Assembly (NCBI RefSeq): GCF_028745515.1
Contig: NZ_JAQZSG010000020.1
Location: forward strand, 1-52,737
DNA length: 52,737 bases
From: Paenibacillus thermotolerans
GTDB taxonomy: Bacteria > Bacillota > Bacilli > Paenibacillales > YIM-B00363
Reading direction: 5' to 3'
Shown: in pieces, positions 7,486-15,560 of the stretch
Layout: every line of letters starts with the position of its first letter
How positions within the stretch are numbered: position 1 is the first letter of the stretch
Notes under the pieces: model-generated
Told to the model about the DNA's origin: nothing
Seen by the model: only the letters and a program-made list of their open reading frames with translations
Database searches by the model: none
Translations under genes and position numbers: made by a program

Positions 7486-8625
7486 ATGGTCCAGCAACAA
7501 CGGCTTATCGACGAATTTTTCGAGCTTGTCCGAACGGACAGCGAAACGAAGCACGAGCGGGCGATTTGCGACCTGCTTACCGCCAAATTCACCTCGCTCG
7601 GCCTGAAGGTGACGGAGGACGATTCCGCGGCTCGCACGGGGCACGGCGCAGGCAATCTGATCGCAACCTGGGAAGCGACGGAAGGGATGGAGCAGGTTGC
7701 TCCGGTGCTGTTTACGTGCCACATGGACACGGTCGTGCCCGGCAACGGCATTAAGCCGCGCATCGACGACGACGGCTATATCCGCAGCGACGGCACGACG
7801 ATTCTCGGCAGCGACGACAAGGCGGGCCTCGCCGCGCTGTTCGAAGGCATCCGCGTCGTAAACGAGCAAGGCTTGCCGCACGGCCGCGTGCTGTTCGTCA
7901 TTACCGCAGGCGAAGAAAGCGGCCTCGTAGGCGCGCGCGCGCTGGACGCGAAATATCTCGAAGGCGCTAAGTACGGCTACGCGCTCGATTCCGACGGCAG
8001 CATCGGCATGATCTGCACAGCCGGACCGTGCCAGACGAAGATGCGTATCACCGTAACGGGCAAGGCGGCTCATGCGGGAGTAAACCCGGAAGCGGGCGTC
8101 AGCGCCATTACGGTCGCCGCGAAAGCGATCGCACGGATGCCGCTGGGCCGGATCGACCACGAGACGACCGCAAACATCGGCCGGTTCGAGGGCGGCGGCG
8201 AAACGAACGTTGTTGCAGACAAGGTGATCATTACCGCTGAAGCCCGGTCGCTCGTCAACGAGAAGATGGTGAACCAAATCGCGAAAATGCGGGAAGCGTT
8301 CGATTCGGCCGCCGCGGAATTCGGCGCAACGGTCGACTTCCAGGAAAACTTCCTCTACCCGGCATACAACTTCTCCGAGGATGAGCTTGTCGTGAAGGTC
8401 GCCATGGATGCGTTCAAGACGCTCGGCTTCGAGACGAGCACGTTCAAATCCGGCGGCGGAAGCGACGCCAATATGTTTAACGGCCTCGGCGTGCCGACCG
8501 TGAACCTGGCGATCGGCTACGAGCATATCCATACGACCAAGGAGCAAATCCGGGTGCAGGATATCGTCGATTCGGCCCGCGTCGTCGTCGCGATTATCGA
8601 GCAATCAATTAAAGTAAAAGCATAA
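7486..8625 (+). CDS. M20 family metallopeptidase (tripeptidase T-like)
   Basis: This 379-residue soluble zinc aminopeptidase-like enzyme probably trims short peptides. Metal-site motifs are CHMDTVVPG (about 77-85, His and Asp ligands), GSDDKAG with the bridging Asp near 110, the catalytic glutamates in AGEESGLVG (about 145), and a C-terminal His in YEHIHTTKE. A dimerisation domain with GKAAHAGVNP lies in the middle. It resembles the PepT-like YqjE type of Bacillus. The ATG at 7486 is chosen over an upstream in-frame ATG at 7441 because GGAGGG lies 8 bp before it. A terminator follows the gene. Confidence 0.87.
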   Translation: MVQQQRLIDEFFELVRTDSETKHERAICDLLTAKFTSLGLKVTEDDSAARTGHGAGNLIATWEATEGMEQVAPVLFTCHMDTVVPGNGIKPRIDDDGYIRSDGTTILGSDDKAGLAALFEGIRVVNEQGLPHGRVLFVITAGEESGLVGARALDAKYLEGAKYGYALDSDGSIGMICTAGPCQTKMRITVTGKAAHAGVNPEAGVSAITVAAKAIARMPLGRIDHETTANIGRFEGGGETNVVADKVIITAEARSLVNEKMVNQIAKMREAFDSAAAEFGATVDFQENFLYPAYNFSEDELVVKVAMDAFKTLGFETSTFKSGGGSDANMFNGLGVPTVNLAIGYEHIHTTKEQIRVQDIVDSARVVVAIIEQSIKVKA

Positions 8626-8636
8626 GCAAACGAATG

Positions 8637-8680
8637 AACGCCCGCTGCCGCGATTATGTTTTCGCGGAGGCGGGCGTTTT
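8637..8680. terminator. Shared terminator for the M20 peptidase gene and mciZ
   Basis: The arms AACGCCCGC..CCGCG and CGCGG..GGCGGGCGTT form a strong hairpin followed by TTTT on the + strand. The mciZ stop codon (8654-8656, minus strand) lies inside the loop, so the hairpin can serve both convergent genes. Confidence 0.75.
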
Positions 8681-8833
8681 CGTTCGGGAAGCGGCTTTCG
8701 TTCTTTTTTGCAGCGCATCGGAGAGCGTCGCTCCGCGCGTGTTCTCCGCCGCCGCAAGCGTCCTTAGCCGATGCCGGATTTCCCACGCCTTGCCTGTAAA
8801 TCGTACCTCGCGTTCGCCGTAGTAGCTTTTCAT
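8654..8833 (-). CDS. mciZ: MciZ, mother-cell inhibitor of FtsZ
   Basis: A 59-residue protein whose N-terminal part contains VRFTGKAWEIRHRLRTL. This closely parallels the GKAWEIRAKLKE core of B. subtilis MciZ, the peptide that caps FtsZ filaments and blocks Z-ring formation in the mother cell during sporulation. Genomic position agrees: mciZ also lies immediately upstream of nudF in B. subtilis. The ATG at 8833 follows AAAGGGG. The protein is longer than the 40-residue B. subtilis version, with an extra basic Lys/Arg/Ala/Thr-rich tail after residue 35. A sigma-E-like promoter lies upstream, in line with mother-cell expression. Confidence 0.8.
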   Translation of the reverse strand: MKSYYGEREVRFTGKAWEIRHRLRTLAAAENTRGATLSDALQKRTKAASRTKTPASAKT

Positions 8834-8887
8834 TTTCGCATATCCCCTTTCACCGACGTCATTGGCCGAGCAGCCGAAGGGCCTCGT

Positions 8888-8917
8888 TTGGCCCGCCCGA
8901 AACGATTCAGGTATAAT
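8888..8917 (+). promoter_or_regulatory. Sigma-A promoter for nudF
   Basis: TTGGCC (8888-8893), an 18-bp spacer and a perfect TATAAT (8912-8917) precede nudF by 47 bp. The predicted +1 (about 8924) falls inside the divergent sigma-E-like promoter of mciZ. Confidence 0.65.
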
Positions 8918-8918
8918 C

Positions 8919-8948
8919 ACCATATGAATGAATGGGACAAGTTATGAC
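8919..8948 (-). promoter_or_regulatory. Sigma-E-like promoter for mciZ
   Basis: On the minus strand, GTCATAAC (8948-8941), a 14-bp spacer and CATATGGT (8926-8919) resemble the sigma-E pattern (-35 near GTCATATT, -10 CATACANT). The -10 matches 6 of 8 positions. Known mother-cell control of mciZ supports the call. Confidence 0.5.
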
Positions 8949-8964
8949 GGGGAGGATATGAATT

Positions 8965-9549
8965 ATGAATCAGAATCACACGGACAACCGAAACGAGCCG
9001 ACGATCGGAACGAAGCAAGTGTTCAAAGGGCGAATCATTTCACTGCAGGTGGATGAGGTGCTGCTGCCCGGAGGCGCAACGTCGACAAGAGAAATCATTA
9101 AGCATCCGGGAGCGGTCGCAGTGATCGCGCTGGTCGACGGCAAGCTGCTGACGGTAGAGCAGTACCGAAAGCCGCTGGAGAAGTTCCAGGTGGAAATTCC
9201 GGCCGGCAAGCTCGACGCCGGCGAGGACCCGGCCGAAGCCGCAAGACGAGAGCTGCGCGAGGAGACGGGCTATACGTGCGAAACGATGACGCTGCTTCAT
9301 TCGGTCCCGACTTCTCCCGGCTTCGCGGATGAAATCGTCCATATATACGTTGCCGACGGATTAACGCCCGGAGAGGCGCAGCCGGACGAAGACGAATATT
9401 TGAGCGCGGAGGCTCTCAGCATGGCGGATGCCGAACGGTATATTGCGGAGGGACGTATCTCCGACGCCAAAACGATAATCGCCTACTATGCCTGGAGGCT
9501 GTTTGAAGCGACCGGCACTTGGGGGATTCCGCAGCAGACAACGAAGTAG
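8965..9549 (+). CDS. nudF: ADP-ribose pyrophosphatase (Nudix hydrolase)
   Basis: This cytosolic enzyme splits ADP-ribose to AMP and ribose 5-phosphate. In the 194 residues the Nudix box runs from Gly81 to about Thr104: GKLDAGEDPAEAA then RRELREETGY, with the metal-binding REL..EE core. The upstream IPAG and later LHSVPTSPGF segments fit the ADP-ribose branch of the family. The ATG at 8965 is chosen because GGGGAGGA lies 8 bp upstream; an earlier ATG at 8958 is out of frame. It is probably co-transcribed with the PHP-domain gene 15 bp downstream. Confidence 0.9.
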   Translation: MNQNHTDNRNEPTIGTKQVFKGRIISLQVDEVLLPGGATSTREIIKHPGAVAVIALVDGKLLTVEQYRKPLEKFQVEIPAGKLDAGEDPAEAARRELREETGYTCETMTLLHSVPTSPGFADEIVHIYVADGLTPGEAQPDEDEYLSAEALSMADAERYIAEGRISDAKTIIAYYAWRLFEATGTWGIPQQTTK

Positions 9550-9564
9550 GGGGATGCAGAAGCG

Positions 9565-10749
9565 GTGAAAACGTATTACGCGGACCTGCACATTCACATC
9601 GGACGGACGGAAGCGGGACAGCCGGTAAAAATAAGCGGCTCCCGCGATCTGACGTTTTACAATATTGCGCGCGAAGCTTCCGACCGCAAGGGGATCGATA
9701 TCGTCGGGATTATCGACTGCCAGTCTCCGGCGGTGCAGCGGGAAATCGAGGATTATTTGGATAAAGGCGAGATGAAGGAGCTATCCGGCGGCGGCATTGC
9801 ATACGGCAATACGACGGTGCTGCTCGGCAGCGAGCTGGAGGTCAAAGACCCCGGCTGCGGTCCGGCTCATCTTCTCCTCTTTTTGCCGACGCTCTCCGTC
9901 ATGAAGGATTTCACCGAATGGCTGTCGCGCTACATGAAAAATCCGAATTTAAGCTCGCAGCGCGTGTACGTCTCCGCGCGGGCGCTGCAGGAGGAGGCGG
10001 TCGGCCGCGGCGGCATCGTCATTCCGGCGCACATCTTCACGCCGCACAAGAGCCTTTACGGGAGCTGCTGCTCCCGGATGTCCGACGTCCTTGAGCCGGA
10101 GGACGTCATTGCCGTCGAGCTCGGCTTAAGCTCCGATACCGAGATGGCCGATACGATTCCCGAGCTCGGCGCGTTTCCGTTCGTGACGAATTCCGACGCG
10201 CACAGCCTCGGCAAAATCGCGCGCGAATACAATGCGCTGCGCCTCAAGGAGCCGACCTATGAAGAGGTCGTATCCGCTTTAAGGGGCGCCGAAGGCAGAG
10301 GCATCGAAGCGAACTACGGCCTGGAGCCGAGGCTCGGAAAATACCACCGCACGTATTGTGCGACGTGCGATACGCTCATCGAAGGCATGAATGAGCCGTC
10401 GCCGGACCGGCGCTGTCCGGTTTGCGGCGGCAAAAAATTAGTAAGCGGAGTCGCCGGCCGCATCGCGCATCTGAGCGCCTCGCAGCAGCCTTCGGACGAG
10501 TCGCGGAAGCCGGACCGGCCGCCATACGTTCATCAGGTGCCGCTTGAGTTCATCCCCGGCCTCGGTCCTAGAAAGAGGCTGGCGCTGCTGGAAGCGTTCG
10601 GCACCGAAATGAACGTGCTGCACAAGGCGACCTTGGAGCAGCTTGCCGACGTGGTCGGAGAGCCGCTTGCGGAGGCGGTCGAAGCCGCCCGAACAGGCCG
10701 AATGACCGTGTTTGAAGGCGGCGGCGGCAAGTACGGAAAGCTCAAGTAG
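9565..10749 (+). CDS. Endonuclease Q-like PHP-domain protein
   Basis: A 394-residue protein of the PHP-phosphoesterase / endonuclease Q type. Residues 1-230 form the PHP metal domain, with the first ligands in ADLHIH (His9, His11), a GSELEV segment near 93 and NSDAHSLG near 212. A four-cysteine zinc ribbon follows (CATC and CPVCGG, about 268-293). The C-terminus carries a helix-hairpin-helix (IPGLGPRKRLALLEAFG, about 332-348). This order fits archaeal EndoQ and Bacillales homologues that nick DNA at deaminated bases such as uracil and hypoxanthine. The activity is inferred from the architecture. The GTG start at 9565 follows AGGGGGA. The pairing with nudF suggests damaged-nucleotide housekeeping. 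Confidence 0.8.
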   Translation: MKTYYADLHIHIGRTEAGQPVKISGSRDLTFYNIAREASDRKGIDIVGIIDCQSPAVQREIEDYLDKGEMKELSGGGIAYGNTTVLLGSELEVKDPGCGPAHLLLFLPTLSVMKDFTEWLSRYMKNPNLSSQRVYVSARALQEEAVGRGGIVIPAHIFTPHKSLYGSCCSRMSDVLEPEDVIAVELGLSSDTEMADTIPELGAFPFVTNSDAHSLGKIAREYNALRLKEPTYEEVVSALRGAEGRGIEANYGLEPRLGKYHRTYCATCDTLIEGMNEPSPDRRCPVCGGKKLVSGVAGRIAHLSASQQPSDESRKPDRPPYVHQVPLEFIPGLGPRKRLALLEAFGTEMNVLHKATLEQLADVVGEPLAEAVEAARTGRMTVFEGGGGKYGKLK

Positions 10750-10774
10750 CCCTCTTTCACTCTCTCATTTTCGT

Positions 10775-10802
10775 CATAGTTTCGGCCTGCTTTTCATATA
10801 TA
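10775..10802 (+). promoter_or_regulatory. Sigma-E-like promoter for spoIIM
   Basis: CATAGTT (10775-10781), a 13-bp spacer and CATATATA (10795-10802) lie 31 bp before spoIIM. They resemble the sigma-E pattern. SpoIIM is a known mother-cell protein, which supports the reading. Confidence 0.5.
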
Positions 10803-10833
10803 AAGAGCATGGCGAAGACAACGAAGGAGAGAG

Positions 10834-11475
10834 ATGAAGCGAATGCAAAGCGTGTTTCGTGTTTATTCCAAGGAACAATTGCCGTTATATATGTTTGTAT
10901 GCGTATTGTTCATTATGGGGGTCGTGTTCGGCGCGCTGCTGGTGAATGCTCTCACGCTGGAGCAGAAGCAGGAAGTAAGCCAGTATTTGAATACGTTCCT
11001 TCAATCGCAAGGGAAGGAGGCGGCGAGCGGCGGCCCGGTTTCCTTGCTTGAATCGTTCGGGGTTCATTTCAAATGGGTGCTTCTCATTTATTTGCTCGGG
11101 CTTTCCGTCGTCGGCGTGCCGATTATTTTAGTGCTCGATTTTTTAAAAGGAGTGCTGATCGGTTTTACGGTTGGTTATTTGGCGGGCCAATGGTCTTGGA
11201 AAGGGATGCTGCTGGCGCTTGCGTCCGTCGCGCCGCAAAATTTAATCGTCGTTCCCGCGATCATGATTTGCAGCGTCGCGGCCATCTCGTTCTCGTTCCT
11301 GCTCGTCCGCAGCAGGCTGCTGAACCGCTCGAATTCGGCGGGAAGGCCGTTCGCCGCGTTCTCGGGTGTCTGTCTTGCGCTGTGCGGCCTTTTGTTCATC
11401 GTAGCTTTATTTGAATCGTACGTATCTCCCTCGCTTCTTGCGTGGGTGACGCCGCTCGTGCTTGAAGGGGTTTGA
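10834..11475 (+). CDS. spoIIM: Stage II sporulation protein M
   Basis: This membrane subunit of the SpoIID-SpoIIM-SpoIIP peptidoglycan-degrading machine drives septal thinning and engulfment. The 213 residues match the family. There are five hydrophobic segments (about 17-38, 75-98, 105-125, 129-150 and 170-195), and the conserved SVAPQNLIVVPA stretch near residue 131 is typical. The ATG at 10834 has GAAGGAG upstream. The order spoIIM-fur-(yqzK)-xerD is the same as in B. subtilis, with two extra genes inserted here. Confidence 0.92.
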   Translation: MKRMQSVFRVYSKEQLPLYMFVCVLFIMGVVFGALLVNALTLEQKQEVSQYLNTFLQSQGKEAASGGPVSLLESFGVHFKWVLLIYLLGLSVVGVPIILVLDFLKGVLIGFTVGYLAGQWSWKGMLLALASVAPQNLIVVPAIMICSVAAISFSFLLVRSRLLNRSNSAGRPFAAFSGVCLALCGLLFIVALFESYVSPSLLAWVTPLVLEGV

Positions 11476-11501
11476 CTTACAGCAATTTCACCCCCTATAA
11501 T
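11472..11501 (+). promoter_or_regulatory. Sigma-A promoter for fur
   Basis: TTGACT (11472-11477), an 18-bp spacer and a perfect TATAAT (11496-11501) lie 43 bp before the fur start. The -35 overlaps the spoIIM stop codon. No clear Fur or PerR box is visible around it. Confidence 0.75.
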
Positions 11502-11544
11502 GAAGACAAGCATTGACACCGTGCGCGAGAGGGGGAACTCGGTC

Positions 11545-12045
11545 ATGGAGATGGAGGCGCGCATCGAGAAGATTAAGGGGCAGCTTCAGTCGCAAGGGTA
11601 TAAGTTGACGCCGCAGCGCGAAGCGACCGTGCGCGTTCTGCTTGAGCACGAGGAAGACCACTTAAGCGCGGAAGACGTATTCATGCTCGTTAAAGACAAA
11701 GCCCCGGAAATCGGCTTGGCGACCGTTTACCGAACGTTGGAGCTGCTGAGCGATCTTCATGTGGTGGAAAAGATGAATTTCGGCGACGGCGTTGCCAGGT
11801 ACGATTTGCGCAACGACAGCACAAGGCATCATCACCATCATCTGATCTGCGTGCAATGCGGAGCCGTGGACGAGATTATGGAAGATTGGCTTCTGCTGCT
11901 GGAAGAGAGACTGGATCGGGAGTACCGGTTCACGGTGCTTGACCATCGGCTCGATTTTCAAGGCATTTGTCACCGCTGCCGCGACAAGAATGCGCAAGAT
12001 AGGAATACAATAGATCAACCGACGAATCGCACTCCTTCCGCTTAA
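11545..12045 (+). CDS. fur: Ferric uptake regulator Fur
   Basis: An iron-responsive repressor of 166 residues. The N-terminal winged helix holds YKLTPQREATVRVLL (about 19-33) and ATVYRTLELL (about 66-75). The dimerisation domain carries the metal-binding HHHHHLICVQCG run (about 104-115) and a second CHRC pair near 145, giving the two CxxC pairs of the structural zinc site. Fur is favoured over PerR by resemblance and by its place after spoIIM, where B. subtilis has fur. The ATG at 11545 is preceded by GAGAGGGGGA; an earlier in-frame ATG at 11500 overlaps the promoter and is rejected. Confidence 0.88.
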   Translation: MEMEARIEKIKGQLQSQGYKLTPQREATVRVLLEHEEDHLSAEDVFMLVKDKAPEIGLATVYRTLELLSDLHVVEKMNFGDGVARYDLRNDSTRHHHHHLICVQCGAVDEIMEDWLLLLEERLDREYRFTVLDHRLDFQGICHRCRDKNAQDRNTIDQPTNRTPSA

Positions 12046-12057
12046 GGGGTGTTTTTT
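12030..12057 (+). terminator. Terminator of fur
   Basis: CACTCCTT pairs with AAGGGGTG across a 6-nt loop, followed by TTTTTT. The fur stop codon is inside the hairpin. Confidence 0.75.
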
Positions 12058-12107
12058 GCGTATTCTTTTGACCGCGGGTTAATTCCTGCCAGTTCGCCGC
12101 CGAATCA

Positions 12108-12136
12108 CATATTTTGCGACGGGGGCGGCATCCTAT
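12108..12136 (+). promoter_or_regulatory. Possible sigma-E-like promoter for the SDR-ald pair
   Basis: CATATT (12108-12113), a 15-bp spacer and CATCCTAT (12129-12136) lie 37 bp upstream of the dehydrogenase gene. The -10 matches 6 of 8 sigma-E positions. This is a weak call, noted because ald has a role in sporulation. Confidence 0.3.
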
Positions 12137-12173
12137 TTTTCGTCCGAATCTTATTGCGAAAGGATGAAAAAAG

Positions 12174-12992
12174 ATGTCTCTGTTAACGGCGGAAAGGAAT
12201 GCGGCGGCTACGGCAAAACGGCTGGAAGGCAAAACCGCGCTTGTGACCGGAGCCGGATCCGGCATCGGAAGAGCGGCCGCTTTAAAGCTGGCGGAGGAAG
12301 GAGCCAATATCGTTCTCGTCGATCTGAAAGAAAACAATGCCGAGCAGGTCGAGCAGTCGATCAAGAAGGCAGGCGGAGAAGCGCTGGTCGTCGACACGGA
12401 CGTGTCCGATGCGAATCGCGTGGAGCAAGCGGTGCGCGCTGCAGTGGACCGCTTCAAGACGATCGACGTCGTCTTCGCGAACGCGGGCATCAACGGTACG
12501 GTCACGCCGATTGAGGAGATGACTCCCGAGCAATGGGGGCAAACGCTGACCACCAACCTGTTCGGCACGTTCTACACGGTCAAATATGCGATCCCTCATA
12601 TGAAAGAGAACGGGGGAAGCGTCATCGTGACGAGCTCGATCAACGGAAGCCGCACCTTCTCGTTCTTCGGGGCGTCGGCTTATGCGACTTCGAAGGCGGG
12701 GCAGGTGGCGTTTGCGAAGATGGCGGCGCTGGAGCTGGCTCAATATAAAATTCGGGTCAACGTCATTTGTCCCGGCGCGATCAAGACGAATATAAGCCAA
12801 AACACGCACAAGACGGACGCGGTGAACGATATTTCCATTCCGGTGAAATACCCGAAGGGAAATCAACCGTTGGAGCACAAGGCGGGGTCGCCGGAGCAGG
12901 TGGCCGATTTGGTGCTGTTTCTTGCGAGCAATGAATCCAGCCATATAACCGGATCGGAAATTTTTATCGACGGAGCGGAATCGCTGTTGTAA
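12174..12992 (+). CDS. Short-chain dehydrogenase/reductase (SDR)
   Basis: An NAD(P)-dependent oxidoreductase of the classical SDR family; the substrate is unknown. The 272 residues show the cofactor motif TGAGSGIG (about 25-32), an acidic residue after the second strand (VDLKE, about 49) that favours NAD(H), the structural NAG motif, and the catalytic Ser in TSSINGS with Tyr and Lys in AYATSKAG (about 165). The C-terminal ITGSEIFIDGA is a family signature. It lies 28 bp before ald without a visible terminator, so the two are probably one transcript. This pair is inserted between fur and yqzK relative to B. subtilis. Confidence 0.85.
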   Translation: MSLLTAERNAAATAKRLEGKTALVTGAGSGIGRAAALKLAEEGANIVLVDLKENNAEQVEQSIKKAGGEALVVDTDVSDANRVEQAVRAAVDRFKTIDVVFANAGINGTVTPIEEMTPEQWGQTLTTNLFGTFYTVKYAIPHMKENGGSVIVTSSINGSRTFSFFGASAYATSKAGQVAFAKMAALELAQYKIRVNVICPGAIKTNISQNTHKTDAVNDISIPVKYPKGNQPLEHKAGSPEQVADLVLFLASNESSHITGSEIFIDGAESLL

Positions 12993-13020
12993 GCATATCA
13001 GCGAAAAGGGGTAAGCAACC

Positions 13021-14142
13021 ATGATCATCGGGGTGCCGAAGGAAATCAAAAACAATGAAAACCGGGTCGCCTTAACGCCGGCGGGGGCGGGCATGCTGAA
13101 GGCGGCGGGGCATGAAGTCGTCGTCGAGACGAATGCGGGCTACGGCAGCGGCTTCGAGGACGGCGACTATGCGAAGGAAGGCGCGCGCATTGCGACGCAC
13201 GCGGACGATGTTTGGTCGGCCGCGGACATGATCATGAAGGTGAAGGAGCCGCTGCCGGAGGAATACGGACGGTTCAAAGAGCGGCAAATGTTGTTCACGT
13301 ATTTGCATCTTGCCGCAGCGGGCGATTTGACGGATGCGCTGCTTGCCAAGAAAGTGTCCGCCGTCGCGTACGAGACGATTCAATTGAAGAACGGCTCCTT
13401 GCCGCTGCTGACCCCGATGAGCGAGGTGGCCGGACGGATGTCCGTCCAGATCGGCGCGCGCTTTCTGGAAGCGTATAACGGCGGCCGCGGCGTTCTGCTC
13501 GGCGGCGTACCCGGCGTACCGCCGGCCGAGGTCATCATCCTCGGCGGCGGCGTCGTCGGCATGAACGCGGCCAGAATGGCGCTCGGCCTTGGGGCGAGTG
13601 TCGTTATCATCGAGCGCAGCGCGGAGCGGATGCGCTATATCGACGAAGTGTACGACGGCCGAATTTCGACGCTCATGTCCAATCCGTACAACATCGCGAG
13701 CGCCGTGCAGAAGGCGGATTTGCTCATCGGCGCCGTCCTCATTCCGGGCGCGCGGGCGCCGAAGCTCGTGACGGAGGAAATGGTATCCCGGATGAAGCGG
13801 GGGGCCGTAATCGTCGACGTGGCGGTGGATCAAGGCGGCTCGATCGAGACGATCGACCGTGTGACTACGCACAGCGATCCGACTTACGTCAAGCACGGGG
13901 TCATCCATTATGCGGTCGCCAACATGCCGGGCGCCGTTCCGCGCACGTCGACGCTCGCGCTGACGAACGTGACGCTTCCTTACGCGCTTCTGCTCGCGAA
14001 CAAAGGGCTGGAGGCCGCGCTGCAGGCGGATGAAGCGCTGCTGCTCGGACTGAATACGTACGCCGGGCACGTCGTTCACGAAACGGTCGCCGGCGCGGTC
14101 GGCAAACCGTATACGCCCGCACGAGAGCTGCTCAAGACATAA
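13021..14142 (+). CDS. ald: Alanine dehydrogenase
   Basis: This enzyme interconverts L-alanine and pyruvate plus ammonia with NAD. In Bacillus it feeds sporulating cells from alanine (the gene is also called spoVN). The 373 residues match the family exactly. Catalytic Lys75 (KVKEPL) and His96 (TYLHLA) are present, followed by the NAD-binding [11 protein letters not shown] (about 173-183) and the conserved [10 protein letters not shown] near 302. The start at 13021 has AAAGGGG upstream. It lies directly after the SDR gene, and yqzK follows within 50 bp. Confidence 0.93.
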   Translation: MIIGVPKEIKNNENRVALTPAGAGMLKAAGHEVVVETNAGYGSGFEDGDYAKEGARIATHADDVWSAADMIMKVKEPLPEEYGRFKERQMLFTYLHLAAAGDLTDALLAKKVSAVAYETIQLKNGSLPLLTPMSEVAGRMSVQIGARFLEAYNGGRGVLLGGVPGVPPAEVIILGGGVVGMNAARMALGLGASVVIIERSAERMRYIDEVYDGRISTLMSNPYNIASAVQKADLLIGAVLIPGARAPKLVTEEMVSRMKRGAVIVDVAVDQGGSIETIDRVTTHSDPTYVKHGVIHYAVANMPGAVPRTSTLALTNVTLPYALLLANKGLEAALQADEALLLGLNTYAGHVVHETVAGAVGKPYTPARELLKT

Positions 14143-14188
14143 ATAGGAGGACAAGTTCATATGCTATCCTCGAAGGAGAGTGACGCAT

Positions 14189-14425
14189 ATGATACTTTCG
14201 TTCCGGCGTGCGCTCGAGCGCCTCAAATTTCTCGTTTTGTTCGCCGTATTCACATATGTGCTGTACCATTTGTTCGGCTACGTCTCCGCATGGGTCGGCC
14301 CGGACAAATACCGCGAACCGGAAGGCAAAGCCGTCAAAGCGTTCAACAGCAGCGATACCGTCCCCGGCTTCGATCATGAAACGTTCAAGGACCGGCTTAG
14401 GTTTTTTTACTGGTACGGCGAGTAA
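14189..14425 (+). CDS. yqzK: YqzK family protein (DUF4227)
   Basis: A 78-residue protein with one membrane helix (about 9-30) and a C-terminal soluble part holding EPEGKAVKAF and a final KDRLRFFYWYGE, as in the YqzK family found between fur and xerD in Bacilli. The function is unknown. The ATG at 14189 is chosen because AAGGAG lies 10 bp upstream; a GTG at 14180 is too close to it. A second strong Shine-Dalgarno sequence with an ATG at 14161 precedes it in another frame. Confidence 0.78.
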   Translation: MILSFRRALERLKFLVLFAVFTYVLYHLFGYVSAWVGPDKYREPEGKAVKAFNSSDTVPGFDHETFKDRLRFFYWYGE

Positions 14426-14436
14426 GACACCCCATG

Positions 14437-14465
14437 AAGACATCGGAGCTTCCGGTGTCTTTTTT
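14437..14465 (+). terminator. Terminator of yqzK
   Basis: AAGACATCGGA pairs with TCCGGTGTCTT (one G-U pair) over a 3-nt loop and runs into a T tract. Confidence 0.75.
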
Positions 14466-14566
14466 GCGCCGGGGAGGGAATGAGGGTGCCGGCGGCGAAC
14501 CTTTTGAAAGCGCGCTTCGTGTTGTTCGAAGGCGGTATTTTAACAGGATAAGGGTGTATCGATGCG

Positions 14567-15463
14567 TTGAAACAGCACTTGCAATCATTCATTCATTATT
14601 TGGCGGTGGAACGCGGTCTTTCGCGAAATACGCTGGAAGCTTACGAACGGGACCTTACGTTATTTATCGAATATTTGGAGAACGCCGGCGTGAAAAGCTT
14701 TGAAGAGTCGACTTCGGCGCATGCGCTTCATTTTTTGTCCGCGGACAAGCTTTCGGGCAAAGCTTCGGCGACGCTGTCGCGGCGGCTCGTATCGATTAAA
14801 GCGCTCTACCGTTTTCTCGTATCGGAAAAAATAATTTCGGTCAATCCGACGGCATCGTTCGCTTCGCCGAAGCCTCAAAAAAAATTACCAGGCGTCATGA
14901 CCGCGGACGATGTCGAGAGGCTGCTCGCCGCGCCGGATGCCAGGACGCCGGCAGGCATGCGGGACCGGGCGATGCTGGAGCTGCTGTACGCCAGCGGAAT
15001 GCGGGTTTCGGAGCTGCTCTCGCTCGATTTGGGCAGCGTGCATACGGGCATGGGCTTCGTCAAAGCGCTGGGCAAAGGCTCGAAGGAAAGAATTATTCCG
15101 ATCGGGCGAATGGCCGTTTCGGCTTTGAACGATTATATCTTATATGCGCGGGGGAAGCTGCTGAAGGGTCCGCGTGCGGAGGATGCGCTCTTTTTGAGTC
15201 ATGTCGGCAAACGGATGACCCGGCAGGGGTTCTGGAAGCTCATCAAAAAGTACGCCTCGGAAGCAGGTATTGTCGTGGAAATAACGCCTCATACGCTGCG
15301 GCATTCGTTCGCGACCCATCTGCTCGAGGGCGGAGCCGACTTGCGGGCGGTTCAAGAGATGCTGGGCCATGCGGATATTTCCACCACGCAAATTTATACG
15401 CATGTCGCCAAATCGCGGCTGAAAGAAGTGTACGACCGGACGCATCCCCGCGCCAAGAAATAA
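14567..15463 (+). CDS. xerD: Site-specific tyrosine recombinase XerD
   Basis: This recombinase resolves chromosome dimers at dif with XerC. The 298 residues match the family. The N-terminal SAM-like core-binding domain (1-90) holds YLAVERGLSRNTL. The catalytic residues are all visible: Arg146 (SGMRVSE), Lys170 (GKGSKER), His242 and Arg245 (HTLRHSF), His268 (GHADIS) and the nucleophile Tyr277 (TQIYTH). The start is a TTG at 14567 with a weak upstream AGGATAAGGG; no in-frame ATG is available. XerD rather than XerC is inferred from the place before deoB, as in B. subtilis (xerD-drm-pupG). Confidence 0.9.
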   Translation: MKQHLQSFIHYLAVERGLSRNTLEAYERDLTLFIEYLENAGVKSFEESTSAHALHFLSADKLSGKASATLSRRLVSIKALYRFLVSEKIISVNPTASFASPKPQKKLPGVMTADDVERLLAAPDARTPAGMRDRAMLELLYASGMRVSELLSLDLGSVHTGMGFVKALGKGSKERIIPIGRMAVSALNDYILYARGKLLKGPRAEDALFLSHVGKRMTRQGFWKLIKKYASEAGIVVEITPHTLRHSFATHLLEGGADLRAVQEMLGHADISTTQIYTHVAKSRLKEVYDRTHPRAKK

Positions 15464-15476
15464 AGTGCCGGGACTT

Positions 15477-15506
15477 TTGCATCAGACAAGCGACTAATGA
15501 GATAAT
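15477..15506 (+). promoter_or_regulatory. Sigma-A promoter for the deoB operon
   Basis: TTGCAT (15477-15482), an 18-bp spacer and GATAAT (15501-15506) lie between xerD and deoB. No operator palindrome is obvious beside it. Confidence 0.55.
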
Positions 15507-15560
15507 GAAATCATAGTGGTCAATAAAAGTTACCGCTTGAGCCAAGGGGGATTGACGTTT

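Noticed and set aside
7323-7754. 143-codon + strand frame between bkdB and the peptidase gene
   Set aside because: It overlaps prli42 and the real peptidase start in another frame and shows no family features.
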